Notes: generated by a model not told the origin, from the letters alone. A stretch of DNA of 64,000 nt from Methylobacterium sp. J-076 (GCF_022829405.1 NZ_JAKSXW010000121.1:118629-182628), one strand, 5' to 3'. Shown: positions 39,428-48,905, counted from the stretch's first letter. A program made the numbers and translations.

Positions 39428-39820
39428 ATGAGCGACCTGGCCTCCTTCGAACTCTTCCGTAACGCCGAATGGTCTGTCCAGGAGGACGGGCTGGAGCATC
39501 GCGGCACCGGCTATTTCATCGCCCGCGCCTCCGTCGCCGCCCGCCGGGCCGAGCGACTGTGGGACTGGCCGCTGCAGATGGCCGAGAAGGCGTGGTGCCG
39601 GCCCAGCCTGTTCCGCGAGGCCTTCCTCGTCGCCCTCGAAAGTTTCGGGATCGAGCGGGACGGCGACCTGACCCGTTCCTTCGCCCTGGGCTTCGGCATC
39701 CGCGCCGCGGAGGAGCGGGGCGCGGACGGGTTCGTGAAGCTCGCCGACATCCTGCGCCCGCGGGAGACCCCCGTTCCGGTGCCGGCCCGTTCGACGGGGC
39801 GGCGCTACGCGGCGGTGTGA
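39428..39820 (+). CDS. unknown protein, candidate SOS-regulated gene
   Basis: 130 residues from the ATG at 39428. No signal peptide, helix or known domain. The sequence is amphipathic, with WSVQEDGLEHRGTGYFI, then LWDWPLQMAEKAWC, FREAFLVALESFGIE and a variable, Pro-rich tail. Aromatic and charged residues are well spread, so it should be a folded soluble protein. Two LexA-type boxes bracket its promoter, predicting induction by DNA damage. No family could be assigned, and a cell-division or repair role is speculation. Confidence 0.7.
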   Translation: MSDLASFELFRNAEWSVQEDGLEHRGTGYFIARASVAARRAERLWDWPLQMAEKAWCRPSLFREAFLVALESFGIERDGDLTRSFALGFGIRAAEERGADGFVKLADILRPRETPVPVPARSTGRRYAAV

Positions 39821-40017
39821 GGCGCTCCGTCGCCGCGGAGGAGGGGGCGCGGCCCGGTCGTCGGGCGGGCCTCTCCCTGGATCCTCTCCCTGCACCCGCG
39901 ATGGCGGGATGACGCCCGCCGCCGTCGAAGCCGGTCCCCGTCCTTCGTGAGATCGCGGCGCTCTCGCCGCTGGCGCGACGGACCGGAAGCTCCCGCTACC
40001 GAGAGCACGCACACAAA

Positions 40018-40051
40018 GACCCCCGGTGATGCCATTGCCGGGGGTCTCTTT
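40018..40051. terminator. bidirectional rho-independent terminator
   Basis: GACCCCCGG (40018-40026) pairs with CCGGGGGTC (40038-40046), flanked by AAA on the left and TCTTT on the right. It ends the ndvA-like gene on the minus strand and possibly the transcript from 39428. Confidence 0.85.
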
Positions 40052-40072
40052 CCGTTCCGAGCCGTGAGGCGG

Positions 40073-41851
40073 TCAGGCCGCCAGGGCGAGGCCGGTCTCG
40101 TCCTCGTCCGCCTGCGCCGCCATGAACTGGGCGCGGGCGAGTTCGGTGAAGCGGCCCTCGAGGGCGACCAGTTCATCGAAGGTGCCGGCCTCCACGATCC
40201 GGCCCTCGTGGAACACGAGGATCCGGTCGGCGTCGCGGATCGTGGCGAGGCGGTGGGCGATCACGAAGGTGGTCCGCCCTTCCATCACGGCTTCCAGGGC
40301 GCCCTGGAGCTTGCGCTCGGTGGCCGCGTCGAGGGCCGAGGTGGCTTCGTCGAGGATCAGCACCGGCGGGTTCTTCAACAGCGCCCGGGCGATGGAGAGC
40401 CGCTGGCGCTCGCCGCCGGAGAGGGAGCGGCCGCGCTCGCCGATCACCGTATCGAGACCGTCCGCCTGCCGGGCCATGAACTCGCCGGCCTGGGCGCGCT
40501 CCAGGGCTTCCAGCATCTCGGCATCCGTGGCGTCGGGGCGGCCGACCTGCAGGTTCTCGCGGATCGAGCGGGCGAACAGCATCGGCTCCTGGAACACCAC
40601 GCCGATGTTGTGGCGCAGCGAGCTGAGGGCGACGTCGCGCACGTCGAGGCCGTCGATCCGGATCGCGCCGGAGGCCGGGTCGAAGCTCCGGTGCAGGAGG
40701 CCGAGGGTGGTCGACTTGCCCGAGCCGGTGGTGCCGACGAGCGCGATGGTCTCCCCCGGCTTGGCCGAGAAGGACACCCCGTCGAGGGCCCGGCGGCGGC
40801 CGTCATAGGTGAAGGTGACGTCCTCGAAGGTGACCTCGCCCGCGAACCGCGCCACCTGCTTGGCGTAGGGCCGGTCGGCGACGGAGGGCACCGTGTCGTA
40901 GATGGTGAAGAACTCGGCGATCTTCGGGGCCTGCTGGAACAGGCCGTTCACGAAGCCAACCACGTGGTCGAGCCGGGAGACCAGGGCCGTGGCGAGGCTC
41001 ATGAAGGCCACCACCTCGCCGACGGTGGTCGTGCCGGCCTGATAGAGCGAAATGCCGGTCACGAAGATCGCGGTCATGGTGATCGTCGCCGACGCGCGGG
41101 TGGCGACGTTGGCGAGCGCCCACCAGGACAGGACCGGGATCTGCGCGGCGAGCAGCTTGGCGATGATGTCGCGCATCGCGTCCTTCTCCGCCTTGGCGCG
41201 GGTGAAGGACTGGATCACCGCGACGTTGCCGAGGGCGTCCGAGGCGTGGGCGGCGAGGCCGGAATTGAAGTGCTCCACCTGCCCCTGCAGCGTTTCCGTG
41301 CGGCGCATCACGAAGGTGGTCAGGGCGGTGAAGGCGAGCACCAGCACCACGAGGATCGAGCCGAGCTGCCAGTTGATGAACAGGGTCAGCGGCAGGAGAA
41401 CGCCGAGGGAGACCAGGGCGACGAGGTGGTCGCGGAAGAAGCCGAGCCACAGCCACGCCATGCCGTTCGTGCCTTCTAGCATCGCCTTCAGGACGCGGCC
41501 CGAATGGTTGGCCGAGTGGAAGGCGAGCGGAAGGTCGAGGACGTGCTCGAAATAGGCCGCCATGCTGGACAGGCGGTTGCGGTGGGACAGCCGGTCGGCG
41601 TGGAGGGCGATGAACACCCCGGCGCCGATGGTAAAGAATCCGAAACCGACCCAGGCCAGGATGAGCGGCAGCATCTGCGACATGGCGTTGCCGCCGCGGT
41701 TCAGATGGGTCAGCCCGTCGATGATGCGGCCCATGAGCAGCGGTTCGGCGAAGGACGCCACCGCCAGCAACACGTTGGCCACGGCGAGGGAGATCGCCAG
41801 CCGCCGCTCGGCCTTCAGGAAACCAAGAACCCGTCCGTACAGACGAACCAT
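40073..41851 (-). CDS. ndvA: cyclic beta-glucan ABC exporter
   Basis: 592 residues. The membrane half (about 15-300, six helices) begins MVRLYGRVLGFLKAERRLAI and has LDLPLAFHSANHSGRVLKAM, both typical of NdvA/ChvA. The ATPase half has GTTGSGKST, LSGGERQRLSIARAL, VLILDEATSALD and AHRLA. NdvA exports cyclic beta-1,2-glucans to the periplasm. The synthase NdvB is not in the window. ATG at 41851 has GGAG 7 nt upstream. A general lipid exporter cannot be excluded, but the similarity to NdvA is strong. Confidence 0.87.
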   Translation of the reverse strand: MVRLYGRVLGFLKAERRLAISLAVANVLLAVASFAEPLLMGRIIDGLTHLNRGGNAMSQMLPLILAWVGFGFFTIGAGVFIALHADRLSHRNRLSSMAAYFEHVLDLPLAFHSANHSGRVLKAMLEGTNGMAWLWLGFFRDHLVALVSLGVLLPLTLFINWQLGSILVVLVLAFTALTTFVMRRTETLQGQVEHFNSGLAAHASDALGNVAVIQSFTRAKAEKDAMRDIIAKLLAAQIPVLSWWALANVATRASATITMTAIFVTGISLYQAGTTTVGEVVAFMSLATALVSRLDHVVGFVNGLFQQAPKIAEFFTIYDTVPSVADRPYAKQVARFAGEVTFEDVTFTYDGRRRALDGVSFSAKPGETIALVGTTGSGKSTTLGLLHRSFDPASGAIRIDGLDVRDVALSSLRHNIGVVFQEPMLFARSIRENLQVGRPDATDAEMLEALERAQAGEFMARQADGLDTVIGERGRSLSGGERQRLSIARALLKNPPVLILDEATSALDAATERKLQGALEAVMEGRTTFVIAHRLATIRDADRILVFHEGRIVEAGTFDELVALEGRFTELARAQFMAAQADEDETGLALAA

Positions 41852-42225
41852 CGAACCGCTCCGCCGCCGGCCCCGACCCTCCCGGGTCATGGGACCGCCC
41901 CCAAGCCACGTCGCGCGGGTTTCGCCCGCTTCCGGGGTTCAATGCCCCCATGCGACGAGGGGCTTATGCGGTGTCCCGGCTGAACGGACGATGACGGGAC
42001 GTCACAGGATCCGTCGAGACTTTACCATTCGTTCAGCACGTCGGCCTGACACTGGCCGCAGGTGTGCCTGGAATCCGGTCACGCGGCCCGCGAAACCGCG
42101 CCGGGCCACGCCTCACGGAGCCCGCCGCCGTACTGTCTGGACGACCTCTCCACGCCGGCCCACCGGCGGGTGGCGGTGATGCTGAAGGCACCCCCGCCCC
42201 GGCGGCCGGGGGTAGGCCGTGGGCG
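41852..42225. other. 374-nt intergenic region, no gene
   Basis: Between the ndvA-like start and the end of the CAP gene. ACCCCCG (42190-42196) pairs with CGGGGGT (42207-42213) just past the CAP stop and may end that transcript. Nothing else was recognised. Confidence 0.4.
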
Positions 42226-42747
42226 CTACTTCGCCGTGAGCAGCGCCCAGTAGACCTTGTACTTCGAGCCCGGCGCATAGGCGGTGGCGATGCCCATCCG
42301 GCCGGCCTTCGGGTCGAGCATGGTGGCGTTGTGGGGCGGGCTTTCCCGCCAGCCGGAGAACGCCTCGGCGAGGGTGTGGTAGCCCGCCGACAGGTTGGCG
42401 TTCACATCCGCGTAGCCGAGCCGCGTCACCGCCGCCTTCACCGTCTGCGCCTTGCTCGGCCGGTCGGCCGCGGCCATCGCGGCGGCCTCGGTCTCCGCCA
42501 GTTTCTGCAATTCGGGATCGATGGTGAGCGGGGGCGCCCCGTTGTTGCGCCGGTAGGACGAGATCATGTCCCGGGCCGTCTCGACATCGACCTGCGCCGT
42601 GTTCGTCGCCAGCGGCAGGTAGAGGGCCGGGACGACCGTCGCGGCCGGGGGGCTCGCCGCGCAGGCGCCGAGCAGGACGGCCACGGCCCCTGCCACGAGG
42701 GGGATGGCGATTCTCGATCCGCTGTCCTGTCCGGTTCTGTCTGTCAC
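42226..42747 (-). CDS. CAP/SCP-domain lipoprotein
   Basis: A 173-residue probable lipoprotein: the lipobox LLGACAAS follows a hydrophobic segment (IPLVAGAVAVLLGA). The CAP domain has SSYRRNNGAPPLTIDPELQKLAETEAAAMA, then LSAGYHTLAEAFSGWRESPPHNATML and YKVYWALLTAK, the cysteine-rich secretory/PR-1 fold in bacterial form. Function is unknown; the fold binds lipids or proteases elsewhere. GTG start with a poor ribosome site. Confidence 0.87.
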   Translation of the reverse strand: MTDRTGQDSGSRIAIPLVAGAVAVLLGACAASPPAATVVPALYLPLATNTAQVDVETARDMISSYRRNNGAPPLTIDPELQKLAETEAAAMAAADRPSKAQTVKAAVTRLGYADVNANLSAGYHTLAEAFSGWRESPPHNATMLDPKAGRMGIATAYAPGSKYKVYWALLTAK

Positions 42748-42845
42748 GTCCGTGCGATCCGCCGCTGTGCCTGCTGGAGGCCGGATATAAGCGCTGCCCC
42801 GGCATTTCGCATCCGGCGGCGGGCGTCGCTGGCCCTCCCTCGCGC

Positions 42846-45521
42846 TCACCCCTGCGCGGTGGGCTCCTTCCCGCCCCCCGGATCCTGGCTCGGGCGGACG
42901 AAGGTCTTGGCGATGGCGCCCATGGCGTCCTGCATGCCGTCGAGCCCATGCACCGTGACGATGCTGGACCCCGGCCCGAGGGGCGGGATCATGCCGCTCT
43001 CGGTGAGCGTCCGGAAGACCGCGAAGTTCAGGTCCGTCTGCACCTTGAGGCCGAGGGACACGTCGCTGATCCACGCCAGCAGTTCGAACTCGAGGAAGGT
43101 GTCGCCGATCTTGCGGAACACCACCCGCGGCGGCGGATCGCGCACCACGTTCGCGTGCGCCTCGGCGCAGCCGGTGATCAGCTCCGCAGCCCTCACCGGG
43201 TCCTGGTTGCGCAGGACGTTGACCGTGAGGGACAGCCGCCCCGTCCGGTCGCCCCGCACCCGGTTCTTCACGATGCCGGAGATGAGGTTCGAGTTGGGGA
43301 CGATCACCGCGGACCGGTCGAAGGTCTGGATCTCCGTGGAGCGGACCGAGATCCGCTTCACGATGCCCTCGGAATCGCCGATCACCACCTGATCGCCCAC
43401 CCGAATCGGCCGCTCCCACAGGAGCAGCAGGCCCGAGACGAAGTTGTTGACGATGGATTGGAGGCCGAAACCGATACCCACCGACAGGGCGCCGGCCACG
43501 ATGGTGAGCTTCTCCAGGCTCAGGCCGAGATAGGAGAAGGCCAGCGCGAGGGAGAGCAGGAAGCCGCAATAGCCCGCCACCGTCGAGATCGAGTTGCGCA
43601 GGCCCGCATCGAGGTCCGTGGCGGGCAGGTAGGTCTGGTCCAGCCATCTCTGGATGGCGCGGGTGACGACGACACCGATCACCAGCACCCCGATCCCCAG
43701 GGCGATCGAGGACAGGGAGATCGTCACCCCCCCGACCTGGAAGCCGAAGAAGGCCGACCGCATCGAGGAGACGAGGTCCGTCGAATCGAGGCCCCAGGGG
43801 GCCAGGATCAGGAGGGCGGCGACGAGGATCAGCACCACCCGCGCCGCGCCGGTCGCCAGGACCGAGATCTGGTTCAGGGACCGTTTGCGCAGGCCCGTGT
43901 TGGCCTGGAGGGCGGTGGCGAGGCGGCTCTCGTCGGTGAGCGCCCGGCCGAGGAACGTGTCGACGCTCTGGACCAGCAGGTAGAGCATCACCAGGACGAC
44001 CGCCATCCAGATGAGCTGGTCGATCAGGAAGGTCGCCAGGGCGACGTAGCCGCCCAGCGCCGCCATGCCGATGACGCCGACGGCGACCCAGCCGATGAGG
44101 CGGGCCGGGCCGCCGATGCCGGTGGTGGTCTTGGTCGGCACGTAGGGGCCGAAGCAGGCCTCCTCCTCCTGCTCCGTATCCGCGAAGCGGTGCAGGCCGA
44201 TGGCGAGGATCAGGGCGGTGGCGACGGCGCCGATGCCCCGGGTGGCGATGGAGATGGGCAGAGCGGCGGAGATGCCCGAGTTGAGCGCCTCCACCGACTT
44301 CACCACCGTCGCGATGGTGGCGACGCCGACCGCCAGGAGCTTGAGCCGCGTGGCCGCCGAATCGCTGACCGGGGCGGGCCGCCACGCCGGCTTGTCCGGG
44401 CTGAGCAGCCCCTCGCACAGGGCCTCGACGGCGGCGATGAAGGCGAGGCCGAGCAGGATCGCCCCCGCCACCGGCAGGAGCCGGGAGGGGAGCAGGTCGG
44501 TCTCGTCCAGGGCGTAGAACACCGCGTAGGAGCCGGCCACCGCCGGCACCGTGCCGACGAGGATGACCCGCCACGCCCCGAGCAGGGTGGCCCTGCGGGA
44601 CGGCTCGGTCCTGGTCTCGTCGCGCCTCGCCGCCCGCGGGGCGATGTTGCGCCGTCCGAAGTAGAGCGCCACCGACACGCCGAAGGCGAGGCCGAGAAGC
44701 AGCAGGTTGCCGATGCTTCCGTTGCGGGTGAACAGCAGGCCGATGTCGGCGACGGCACTCGAGAGCGCCCGCATGTCGCGGGGGAAATCGGCCATGACCC
44801 TGGTCCAGAGGCCGGGGCTGATGAGCGGCTGCGTGCGCTGGAACAGGTCGCGGGTGAAGGAGGCGCGGCGGCGGTTCGAGACCCGGTCGATGAGCTGGTC
44901 GCCCTGCACCACGAGGGAGCGGGCGAGGCGCTGGGTCTCGTCGATGCGGTTGACCGCGGCCTCGCGCTCGGCGCGCTGCTGGGCGACGTCCGCGCTCTCC
45001 TCGCCCTCCTTCGGCTTGGGGCCGAGCTGCGAGAGCCGCTCCCGTGCGGCCGCCAGGGGCGCGTCGAGGCGGCTGACGATGTCGCGCACGTTGTCCGTGA
45101 CGACGGACACCGCCTCGCGGATGGCGGTGAGGTCCGCGGCGGCGAGGTCGTTGTGGCCGAGTTCCTTCTCGCGCCGGTCGAGTTCGTTCTTCGCCTCCTC
45201 CAGCTTCGCCCGGACGGCCTTGAACTGCTCCGGCAGTTCCGGCTGCACGGCCGGCGGCTTCGCCTCCTCCGCCTTGCCGTCCGCCGGCTTTCCGTCCGCA
45301 CGCTTGGCGTCGGTGGGCTTGGCGTCCGTGGGCTTGGCGTCACCGGACTTGGCCGGCGGCGGGGCGGCGGGGGCGCTCGGCTGGGCCGCCGGCTGGGCCA
45401 CCGCGGGGAGGGGCGAGGTCAGGCACAGGGCCGCCGCAAGGGCGGCCAGAAACGCGAGCGGCGTGGCGTGGAACCGGCGCGGGCCGTGCGGCGTGGATAC
45501 GCGCACTGGCGGAAACGGCAT
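42846..45521 (-). CDS. large MscS-family mechanosensitive channel (DUF3772)
   Basis: 891 residues. Signal peptide (LAFLAALAAALCLTSPLPAVA) ending near residue 43, then a Lys/Pro-rich low-complexity stretch with repeated PTDAK/ADGK units (about 60-95). A DUF3772 periplasmic coiled-coil domain follows (PEQFKAVRAKLEEAKNEL...), then about eleven helices and the MscS pore-vestibule module with VAGALSVGIGFGLQSIVNNFVSG-type sequence. It would relieve osmotic pressure at the inner membrane. The ATG at 45521 has GAGAGG 7 nt upstream. It is much longer than E. coli MscS (286) and resembles MscK/YbdG-type channels. Confidence 0.9.
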   Translation of the reverse strand: MPFPPVRVSTPHGPRRFHATPLAFLAALAAALCLTSPLPAVAQPAAQPSAPAAPPPAKSGDAKPTDAKPTDAKRADGKPADGKAEEAKPPAVQPELPEQFKAVRAKLEEAKNELDRREKELGHNDLAAADLTAIREAVSVVTDNVRDIVSRLDAPLAAARERLSQLGPKPKEGEESADVAQQRAEREAAVNRIDETQRLARSLVVQGDQLIDRVSNRRRASFTRDLFQRTQPLISPGLWTRVMADFPRDMRALSSAVADIGLLFTRNGSIGNLLLLGLAFGVSVALYFGRRNIAPRAARRDETRTEPSRRATLLGAWRVILVGTVPAVAGSYAVFYALDETDLLPSRLLPVAGAILLGLAFIAAVEALCEGLLSPDKPAWRPAPVSDSAATRLKLLAVGVATIATVVKSVEALNSGISAALPISIATRGIGAVATALILAIGLHRFADTEQEEEACFGPYVPTKTTTGIGGPARLIGWVAVGVIGMAALGGYVALATFLIDQLIWMAVVLVMLYLLVQSVDTFLGRALTDESRLATALQANTGLRKRSLNQISVLATGAARVVLILVAALLILAPWGLDSTDLVSSMRSAFFGFQVGGVTISLSSIALGIGVLVIGVVVTRAIQRWLDQTYLPATDLDAGLRNSISTVAGYCGFLLSLALAFSYLGLSLEKLTIVAGALSVGIGFGLQSIVNNFVSGLLLLWERPIRVGDQVVIGDSEGIVKRISVRSTEIQTFDRSAVIVPNSNLISGIVKNRVRGDRTGRLSLTVNVLRNQDPVRAAELITGCAEAHANVVRDPPPRVVFRKIGDTFLEFELLAWISDVSLGLKVQTDLNFAVFRTLTESGMIPPLGPGSSIVTVHGLDGMQDAMGAIAKTFVRPSQDPGGGKEPTAQG

Positions 45522-46126
45522 GGGCAAACCTCTCGATGGATGACCGGGTCGCCACCCGGATGCGGGGGCCCGGCGATTCGCGGCGGAGCGCGGCAAACGG
45601 GCCGCGCGGGCCCGCCGGTTCGCCAGAGGAATAGGGCGAAAGCACGGGTGACCCAACCCCGAAGCCGGCCGGAACGACCGTCCGGCGGCGCCGACGGGCG
45701 CCCTCCCGCGATCAGACGCCACCGGGAATAGTGCCCCTCCGCGAAGTATCTCCCTGTGGGTGCGTCCCTGCGGCCGAAAGCGAAAGCTTCACAAGGGTGT
45801 CACGGTGGGATTAGATGAACGCCTTATGGACAGGGCCTTTTCGTCACGAAGCGAAGGGGCGCGGCCGGCGGCGATCACGTCCCGGCCCGGCCGCGTACCG
45901 TATCCGAGTGCCAGCCCCGGCGTGGTTTCCCGCCGGTCCCTGGCCCTGTCGCACGCCTTCATCCTCAATCCGACACCGCGCGATGTGCGCGCCGGGACCC
46001 GCCCTGCTGCGGGCGCCCGGCGTCGCCATCCGCCCGTCGCCGGCCGCGAACGCGGCGGGTGGGCGGGGCGCGGGACACTTCCCGCGCGCTGGACGCGCCA
46101 GAGATAGCCGTGAGCGAGACGCGCCG
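45522..46126. other. 605-nt intergenic region, no gene seen
   Basis: The longest gene-free stretch in the window. It lies between divergent MscS-like and HNH genes. Short open frames read as shadows with Arg/Pro-rich composition. The segment around 45770-45830 (gaaagcgaaagcttcacaagggtgtcacgg) is less GC-rich and may hold the HNH promoter. No RNA gene was recognised. Confidence 0.4.
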
Positions 46127-46675
46127 ATGATGGATCTGCAAACCCTCGTCCTGAACGCGGATTATCGGCCGCTCTCGTACAATCCGTTGTCCCTATGGTC
46201 GTGGAAGGACGCCTTCACGGCCCTGTTCCTCGACCGCGTCACGCTGGTGGCGAGCTACGACGTGGAGGCGCGCTCGCCCTCGCGGTCGCTGCGGGTGCCG
46301 AGTGTCGTCGCCCTGAAGAACTACGTCGCCCTGGCGCGCAGCCCGGCCTTCACCCGCTACAACATCTACCTGCGGGACGGCTTCGCCTGCCAGTATTGCG
46401 GCCTGCGCCTGCCCTCGGGGGGGCTGACCTTCGACCACGTGGTGCCCCGCTCCCGGGGCGGCCTGTCGAGCTGGGACAACGTCGTGGCGGCCTGCTCGCC
46501 CTGCAACCTGCGCAAGGCGAACCGCACGCCGGACGAGGCCGAGATGCCCCTGATCAACGCGCCGCGGCGGCCGACACGCTACGAGCTGCACCACCGCCAG
46601 CCGGAATTCGACCACCGGCAGTATCACCACACGTGGCTCGACTACCTCTACTGGGACAGCGAGCTGGAGAGCTGA
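46127..46675 (+). CDS. HNH endonuclease family protein
   Basis: 182 residues. A conserved N-terminus (LVLNADYRPLSYNPLSLWSWKDAF) precedes the HNH motif: CQYCG, then DHVVPRSRGG, WDNVV and CSPCNLRKANRTP, giving the four-cysteine zinc knuckle and catalytic His. The C-terminus is HHTWLDYLYWD. This compact family is found as a single resident gene in most alphaproteobacteria, unlike phage HNH enzymes, and its cellular target is unknown. Start is ATG 46127 (or ATG 46130). Confidence 0.9.
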   Translation: MMDLQTLVLNADYRPLSYNPLSLWSWKDAFTALFLDRVTLVASYDVEARSPSRSLRVPSVVALKNYVALARSPAFTRYNIYLRDGFACQYCGLRLPSGGLTFDHVVPRSRGGLSSWDNVVAACSPCNLRKANRTPDEAEMPLINAPRRPTRYELHHRQPEFDHRQYHHTWLDYLYWDSELES

Positions 46676-46936
46676 TCACCGTCCGTAGGCGCCGCGGTCG
46701 CGGATGCCCGGCGGCTCGTTGTACATCGGCACCGCGTTGTTGCGGGGCAGATAGTCGCTGACGAGGGCGGGCGGCGGCCCGTAGACCGGCGGCAACCCGA
46801 CGGGGCGATGGACCCGCCGCACCCGGTGCGGCGGCGCATCGGCGAAGGCGTCGTCCCGGGCCGCGGCCGGAGCGAGCCCGGCGCACACGAAGATCGCGAG
46901 CAACGGCAGGCGGACGGCCGATTGGCGGAGGGTCAT
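46676..46936 (-). CDS. small secreted protein of unknown function
   Basis: 86 residues. A signal peptide (VRLPLLAIFVCAGLAPAAA) is cleaved near residue 26. The mature part is Pro/Arg-rich (HRVRRVHRPVGLPPVYGPPP) and ends in IRDRGAYGR. No domain is recognised. It lies 29 nt after the barrel-protein gene on the same strand and may share its transcript. Confidence 0.6.
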   Translation of the reverse strand: MTLRQSAVRLPLLAIFVCAGLAPAAARDDAFADAPPHRVRRVHRPVGLPPVYGPPPALVSDYLPRNNAVPMYNEPPGIRDRGAYGR

Positions 46937-46965
46937 GGCGAAGGCTCCGGCAAGGGTGTCGGCGA

Positions 46966-47727
46966 TCAGAACTTGACCGCCGCGCCGCCACGGACGGTGT
47001 TCAACTGGATCTTGCGACCGTCGAAGTCCTGGAAGTTGAGATACTGATATTCGGCGCGCAGGAGAATGTTGGGCGTGATCGCGTACTCGATGCCCGCGCC
47101 AGCCGCGACGCCGACGAGGATTTTGGAGCTGCTCACCTGCGCGATGGGGGACGACGACGGCGGGATTCCATACAGGCCTTGCCGGAAGGACGCTTCCCCG
47201 ATGGCGAGACCGCCCGTCACGTAAGGCAGGAAGTTGCCGATCGCGTATCCGGCCCGCGCGCGGATCGTGCCATAGTTCTCAAGGCTCGAGCGTTTCGTGG
47301 CCGCCACCGAGTAGGGCAGGAATACGCTATCGGCGGTGGCGATCCAGAGCGATTTTCTGCTGTTGTGGGTGTAGTCGGCCTCGATGCCGAGAACCACATC
47401 GTCGAATTGCGCATTGAAGCCGGCGAAGGCGCCAAAGCTGTCGTTGGACCCGCGCGAGGCATAAATCTTGGAAGACGTGATGCTGTAGCCGCCCAACCCC
47501 GGTGTCGAGTTGGCGTAGTTGGCCAACGACGATTGCACGTTCGTGCGTTTGTCGAGGGCACCCGACGTCCAACCGCCGTGGCCGCCGACATAGACGCCGC
47601 TCCAATCGATGGTGGCGGCGGGCGGCGGGTCGTAATCCGCGCCGCGCAGGTAATCGTAGTCGAGATCGGCGGCCTGGGCCGTTCCGGCTGCGCTCAGGGC
47701 GAGCAGCGATACCAAAATCTGACGCAT
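46966..47727 (-). CDS. Omp25/31-type outer-membrane beta-barrel protein
   Basis: 253 residues. Signal peptide MRQILVSLLALSAAGTAQA is cleaved before ADLDYDY. IDWSGVYVGGHGGW is the usual first strand, and GAGIEYAITPNILLRAEYQYLNF the last part, ending in Phe as barrel proteins do. It is an 8-strand Omp25/31-type barrel. ATG at 47727. Role is structural or transport; no ligand known. Confidence 0.88.
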   Translation of the reverse strand: MRQILVSLLALSAAGTAQAADLDYDYLRGADYDPPPAATIDWSGVYVGGHGGWTSGALDKRTNVQSSLANYANSTPGLGGYSITSSKIYASRGSNDSFGAFAGFNAQFDDVVLGIEADYTHNSRKSLWIATADSVFLPYSVAATKRSSLENYGTIRARAGYAIGNFLPYVTGGLAIGEASFRQGLYGIPPSSSPIAQVSSSKILVGVAAGAGIEYAITPNILLRAEYQYLNFQDFDGRKIQLNTVRGGAAVKF

Positions 47728-47869
47728 CCCAAACAGTCCCCGGGGCTGCGAAGCAAGTGAATCTTCACGCCACACCATTGTGGTACGCCAGTAACCTTAA
47801 TTGACCGTTGCGATGATCAATCACGGCCCGATTGCGTAGGCGAATTTCACGGCAAACGATGGTGTGCGG

Positions 47870-47908
47870 GTCCTGCAAACGCAAACGGCGCGGGAAACCC
47901 GCGCCGTT
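47870..47908 (-). terminator. rho-independent terminator
   Basis: AACGGCGCGGG (47884-47894) pairs with CCCGCGCCGTT (47898-47908) around three bases. On the minus strand it is followed by TGCGTTTGC, 22 nt past the stop of the barrel-protein gene at 47931. Confidence 0.8.
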
Positions 47909-47930
47909 GACGATCCTTTCGGATGAAGGA

Positions 47931-48812
47931 TCAGTACTTCCGCACGAGCGGCTCGGACATGAGCGGCGGCAGCGGGGCGAAGGCGGCGGCGCCGATCAGG
48001 TAACGCAGGCCGAGCTTGATATCGTGCGCCTCGATGTTCTTCGCCTTCAGCACGGTGGTGCAGGCATCCGACGAGACGTCGAGACAGGTCAGCGGGCCGG
48101 TCTGGCCGTGGCCGAGGTTGAGGTAACGGTAGGCCAGTTCGACCTTGAAGTTCGGGGTCACATCGTAGGCGAGACCGGCATGGAGCGCCCAGGCGAGGCT
48201 CTCGGTCGACTTCGACTTGAAGTAGCCCGGCGAGGTCGGCTGGTTGAAGCGGTAGGGCGAGTAGAAGTTCGTCACGCCGCTGTCGGTGAAGCCCTGGAAG
48301 TAGTTGAAGGCCACGCCGACGCCGCCGCCGACGAAGGGCGTGATGCCGTACCACGTGCCGAGGTCGAAATAGCCGTTCGCCAGCACGACGGCGGCATCGT
48401 AGTGGCCGTTGGTCAGGTTGAAGTTGCGGCCGGTGACCTCGTTGTTGCAGCCGCAACCGAAATCGTTGTAGCTCCCCAGCCGCAGGCTGGCCGTGCGATA
48501 CTCGCCGGTGACGTCGCCGCGCAGGAAGCTGTTGAACTGGTAGCCGACGCCGACCCCGGCGAAGAGACCGCCGGACTGGGCTTCGCCGAAGAACACCGTG
48601 CCGGGGATCTCGGTGGCCCGGTACTTGGGCGCCGTGTAGATGCTGGCGCCGACGTCGCCGCGGAGGTACCAGCCCCCCGCGAAATCGATCGGCTCGGGCA
48701 TCGGCGGGGGAGGCGGCGGCAAAAGATCTGCTGCGGCGGCGAGACAGGGCGCGCCGACGCTCGCCACGAGCGTCGCGACGCGCATCATAGCGTGAAGCTT
48801 GGAGCGGGCCAT
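47931..48812 (-). CDS. outer-membrane beta-barrel protein
   Basis: 293 residues. A signal peptide (ATLVASVGAPCLAAAADLL) is followed by a Pro run (PPPPPPMPEP), then DFAGGWYLRGDVGASIY. Alternating strands continue to EAHDIKLGLRYLIG and a short tail. Cysteines FGCGCNN and LTCLDVSSDACTT may form disulfides. It resembles the Omp25/31 and 'porin family' barrels of Hyphomicrobiales but is longer. A CtrA-type site lies 78 nt upstream, and a terminator follows. Confidence 0.85.
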   Translation of the reverse strand: MARSKLHAMMRVATLVASVGAPCLAAAADLLPPPPPPMPEPIDFAGGWYLRGDVGASIYTAPKYRATEIPGTVFFGEAQSGGLFAGVGVGYQFNSFLRGDVTGEYRTASLRLGSYNDFGCGCNNEVTGRNFNLTNGHYDAAVVLANGYFDLGTWYGITPFVGGGVGVAFNYFQGFTDSGVTNFYSPYRFNQPTSPGYFKSKSTESLAWALHAGLAYDVTPNFKVELAYRYLNLGHGQTGPLTCLDVSSDACTTVLKAKNIEAHDIKLGLRYLIGAAAFAPLPPLMSEPLVRKY

Positions 48813-48889
48813 AAGGTTTCCTTCACTCGTATCGTGTGCCGGAAGCTTAGTGCCGGCTTAGTGACGAATCCGAGGATGACCGGAACCTC

Positions 48890-48905
48890 TTAAACTGAGC
48901 TTAAC
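48890..48905. promoter_or_regulatory. CtrA-type box (TTAA-N7-TTAAC)
   Basis: TTAAACTGAGCTTAAC matches the cell-cycle regulator CtrA full site exactly. It lies 78 nt upstream of the barrel-protein start (48812) and 167 nt before YjbR (49073). A 12-bp palindrome CTTAACGTTAAG (48900-48911) overlaps it. Confidence 0.55.
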
